Below, one piece after another: positions 62,199 through 64,000 of a stretch of 64,000 nucleotides of DNA. The stretch covers positions 1-64,000 of the forward strand of contig JAJVHU010000042.1 of NCBI GenBank assembly GCA_022072505.1, written 5' to 3'. The notes beneath the pieces are model-generated. The model was not told where the DNA came from. It made no database searches and saw only the letters and a program-made list of their open reading frames with translations. The stretch is from Phycisphaerae bacterium. Lineage in GTDB: Bacteria > Planctomycetota > Phycisphaerae > UBA1845. Numbering within the stretch: position 1 is the stretch's first letter; each line of letters begins with the position of its first letter. Both the position numbers and the translations under genes were made by a program.

Positions 62199-63205
62199 CA
62201 GGTTCCACCCTCCTCGAACGCCGCCCGCCGCCGCCCCCACGCCAGCCACGGCGCGATCATCACTCCCGTCACGCCCGCCAGGATCCAGCCGAGCGCCGCC
62301 GCGTACCCCAACCGGTGCGGCGACTCGAACGCCGTGCGATAAAGATAGGTCGCTGCAAAAAGAAGCCCGTCCTGCTGCGACCGGTGGCTCAACACGTAGG
62401 ACTCGGTGAAGGCCTGCATCGCAAATACCGTCTCGATCAACCCGACGAACACCAGCGCCGGGCGCAACTGCGGCAACGTGACGCGCCGCAACCGCGTCCA
62501 CGCTCCCGCCCCGTCCAGCGCCGCGGCCTCTCCCAGTTCCGGCGGGACGCGCTGCAACGCCGCCATCAGGATCAGCACGCTTCCGCCGACCGTCCCCGCG
62601 CGGATCAGCACCAGCGCCGGTTTGCACCACGTCGGCGAGAACAACCACTCCGGCACAGGCCAGCCCTCCGTCGTCACGCCCAACGTGGCGCGCAGCAGCG
62701 GATCGGCGGCGGCATACACCGCGCGGATCGCCGCATTGATCCCCCCGAACCGCGGATTCAACAACCAGCTCCAGATCACCAGCGACGCCACGCCCCCCAG
62801 CAGGTGCGGCAGGTACACGATCGTGCGCACGATCGAGAACCCGCGCACCCTCTGCATCAGCAGCAAGGCCAGCGCCAGCGACCCCGCCAGCGTCACCGGA
62901 ACCGTCATCGCCGTGTACGCCAGCGAATTGCCCAGCGACCGGTACACGAGCGGATCCGTCGGTCGCCCGTCTCCCGCCAGCCACGGCCCCGGCCCGGCCG
63001 CATCCGCGCGCGCGGTCCGGTCCACGCCCAGCGCCGCCCGGTAGTTCGCCAGTCCGACGTACTCGGCGCGACGCGCCGATGCGCCGGAGGCGTCGGTCAA
63101 CGACAGAAACAACGACGCCGCCAGCGGTCCGGCACACCACGCCGCGAACCCGACGATGAAAGGCGCGACGAACCCCCACGCTGCGCCTCGCCCCTGAAGA
63201 CTCAC
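62198..63205 (-). CDS. Carbohydrate ABC transporter permease (MalF type)
   Basis: 335 residues from a GTG at 63205 that overlaps the stop of the solute-binding-protein gene (GTGA). Hydrophobic segments begin at GAAWGFVAPFIVGFAAWCAGP. The EAA loop reads RVPPELGEAAALDGAGAWTRLRRVTLPQLRPALVF. A central insert (about 150-220, with GGINAAIRAVYAAADPLLRATLG) forms the periplasmic P2-like loop typical of MalF-like proteins. Middle gene of a solute-binding protein - permease - permease unit. Confidence 0.93.
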   Translation of the reverse strand: MSLQGRGAAWGFVAPFIVGFAAWCAGPLAASLFLSLTDASGASARRAEYVGLANYRAALGVDRTARADAAGPGPWLAGDGRPTDPLVYRSLGNSLAYTAMTVPVTLAGSLALALLLMQRVRGFSIVRTIVYLPHLLGGVASLVIWSWLLNPRFGGINAAIRAVYAAADPLLRATLGVTTEGWPVPEWLFSPTWCKPALVLIRAGTVGGSVLILMAALQRVPPELGEAAALDGAGAWTRLRRVTLPQLRPALVFVGLIETVFAMQAFTESYVLSHRSQQDGLLFAATYLYRTAFESPHRLGYAAALGWILAGVTGVMIAPWLAWGRRRAAFEEGGT

Positions 63206-64000
63206 GACCCGCCTCCCGTCTCGAAGCACGCGCGGATCAGCGGTTCCGCCCGAAGATCCGCGAGAAACTCCCGCGCGCTGCGGTCATCCGCCTCATTCAG
63301 ATACCGATCCAGGCTGCGGTTGATGAGCTGATCCACCTCCTGAAAACGCGGGAAGCGAGGTTGAAGCCGCGAGTACGCCAGCGCCTCGACGAAGCGCGCC
63401 CGCTGCGCCGCACGCGGGCCGGTCACGTAGACGTCCAGCGAGGCACGCCGCGCCGGCATCGCCAGACCTTGCGTCGCAAGGCGGTCCTGCACCGGTTCGG
63501 AAAGCAGGTGTCGCAGGAAGTTCTCCGCGGCGCGCCGGCGCGCCCCGCGGGTTGACGGGTTCAGCGCCGCGCCGTCCCACGTCACGCGCGTCCAGCGCCC
63601 GCCCGGTCCGCGGGGGATCGGCAGAACGTCAAAGCGGCCGAGGTCGCCCGTCACGCCGACCTCGACAAAGCGCTCAAACCACGGTCCGTTAACGCACATC
63701 GCCACCCGGCCGGTCAGGAACGCCACGTCCTGCCAGACCTGCGGCAGCTCCGCGTCCCCGGGACACACGCGATGCACCCTCAACAGGTCGTGATACAACG
63801 TCAGCGCCGACTCCGCCTCGCCCCCCTCCAGCGCCCAACGCTTCGCGTCCGCCACGTCCGCGCCGAACGACCACAAAAACGGAAGGTAATACACCCACCG
63901 CGGATGCCAGAACCCGAACTGCGCCTCACCCTCCAACCGGGGGTCGCGGATTGTCGCTTGCGACGCGAGCGCGAGAAACTCGTCGATCGTCCAGGGCTCG
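63202..64000 (-). CDS. Sugar ABC transporter solute-binding protein, 5' partial
   Basis: The open frame runs off the right edge; only the last 265 or so codons are here, and an internal TTG at 63936 is not taken as start. The visible opening EPWTIDEFLALASQATI matches the P-W-T-w-d-E-f-l segment of family 1 solute-binding proteins, followed by FWHPRWVYYLPFLWSFGAD, a GRVAMCVNGPWFERFVEVG segment and DVLPIPRGPGGRW. RAARRRAAENFLRHLLSEPVQDRLATQGLAMPARR is the usual closing region. It captures a sugar in the periplasm for the two permeases that overlap downstream. The specificity is unknown. Confidence 0.9.
   Translation of the reverse strand, partial: EPWTIDEFLALASQATIRDPRLEGEAQFGFWHPRWVYYLPFLWSFGADVADAKRWALEGGEAESALTLYHDLLRVHRVCPGDAELPQVWQDVAFLTGRVAMCVNGPWFERFVEVGVTGDLGRFDVLPIPRGPGGRWTRVTWDGAALNPSTRGARRRAAENFLRHLLSEPVQDRLATQGLAMPARRASLDVYVTGPRAAQRARFVEALAYSRLQPRFPRFQEVDQLINRSLDRYLNEADDRSAREFLADLRAEPLIRACFETGGGS

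Noticed and set aside
61341-63179. 612-codon frame joining the MalG-type permease to upstream sequence
   Set aside because: The upstream half is an out-of-frame reading of the MalF-type permease; the real start overlaps the MalF stop.
1-64000. tRNA or rRNA genes, riboswitches, integrase-bounded islands
   Set aside because: I scanned for T-loop-like segments, rRNA-like blocks, tyrosine/serine recombinases and well-known leader motifs and saw none. A covariance-model scan could still find short RNAs.

Overview
The window is high-GC bacterial DNA that looks planctomycetal, possibly Phycisphaerae-like. Evidence: many exported proteins with no close family, a HAF-repeat protein, large TPR proteins, a C-terminal zinc ribbon of the CRTCGYDLTGN type (45485-45796), an NDN-rich stalk ending in a membrane tail (48183-49097), a futalosine-pathway MqnA, a PilM-type operon, frequent GTG starts, and intergenic DNA full of palindromic repeats. 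I saw no rRNA, tRNA, CRISPR array or prophage module.

Left arm (1-13.3 kb): the 3' part of an N6-adenine DNA methyltransferase/type IIG restriction gene, a REP-associated tyrosine transposase (RAYT) between REP-like palindromes, a wrecked RAYT/IS630 junction and a MITE. A HAF-repeat protein and glutamate dehydrogenase (gdhA) are divergent. Two exported proteins follow. Two repeat arrays (4.6-5.3 kb and 11.2-12.2 kb) are partly inverted copies of each other.

13.6-24.2 kb: a compact nonulosonic (sialic) acid operon in which a NeuA-NeuB fusion overlaps NeuC, downstream of a sigma factor with extra N-terminal helix-turn-helix modules. Then come a coiled-coil exported protein, a tiny exported protein, a FliA-type sigma factor with no flagellar genes nearby, a cytidylate kinase-like protein and an RbsC-type permease without partners.

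24.2-35.4 kb: an RNase HII-like protein divergent from an ndk-cupin-RMD1-like operon that has a good promoter, three TPR genes (one with a HEFTH metallopeptidase-like domain), a small Cys protein, a second MITE and an exported protein.

36.4-40.5 kb is the most unusual locus. A lower-GC gene for a 1301-residue protein joins an FAD/NAD(P)-type Rossmann domain to a STAND/NACHT-type P-loop NTPase and a C-terminal helical repeat region. A run of 12 cytosines lies in its coding strand. Repeats lie on both sides. It may be an undescribed single-gene defence or conflict system; this is inference.

40.5-64 kb: lepA, ilvC, a fused ABC-ATPase/acetyltransferase (COG2401 type), a GT39-like membrane protein with a zinc-ribbon partner, mqnA, a three-gene pilM operon, mtaB, a HEAT-repeat protein, an aldehyde dehydrogenase, an exported AMMECR1-like/helical-barrel protein, and a sugar ABC importer (two permeases and a solute-binding protein that runs off the right end).
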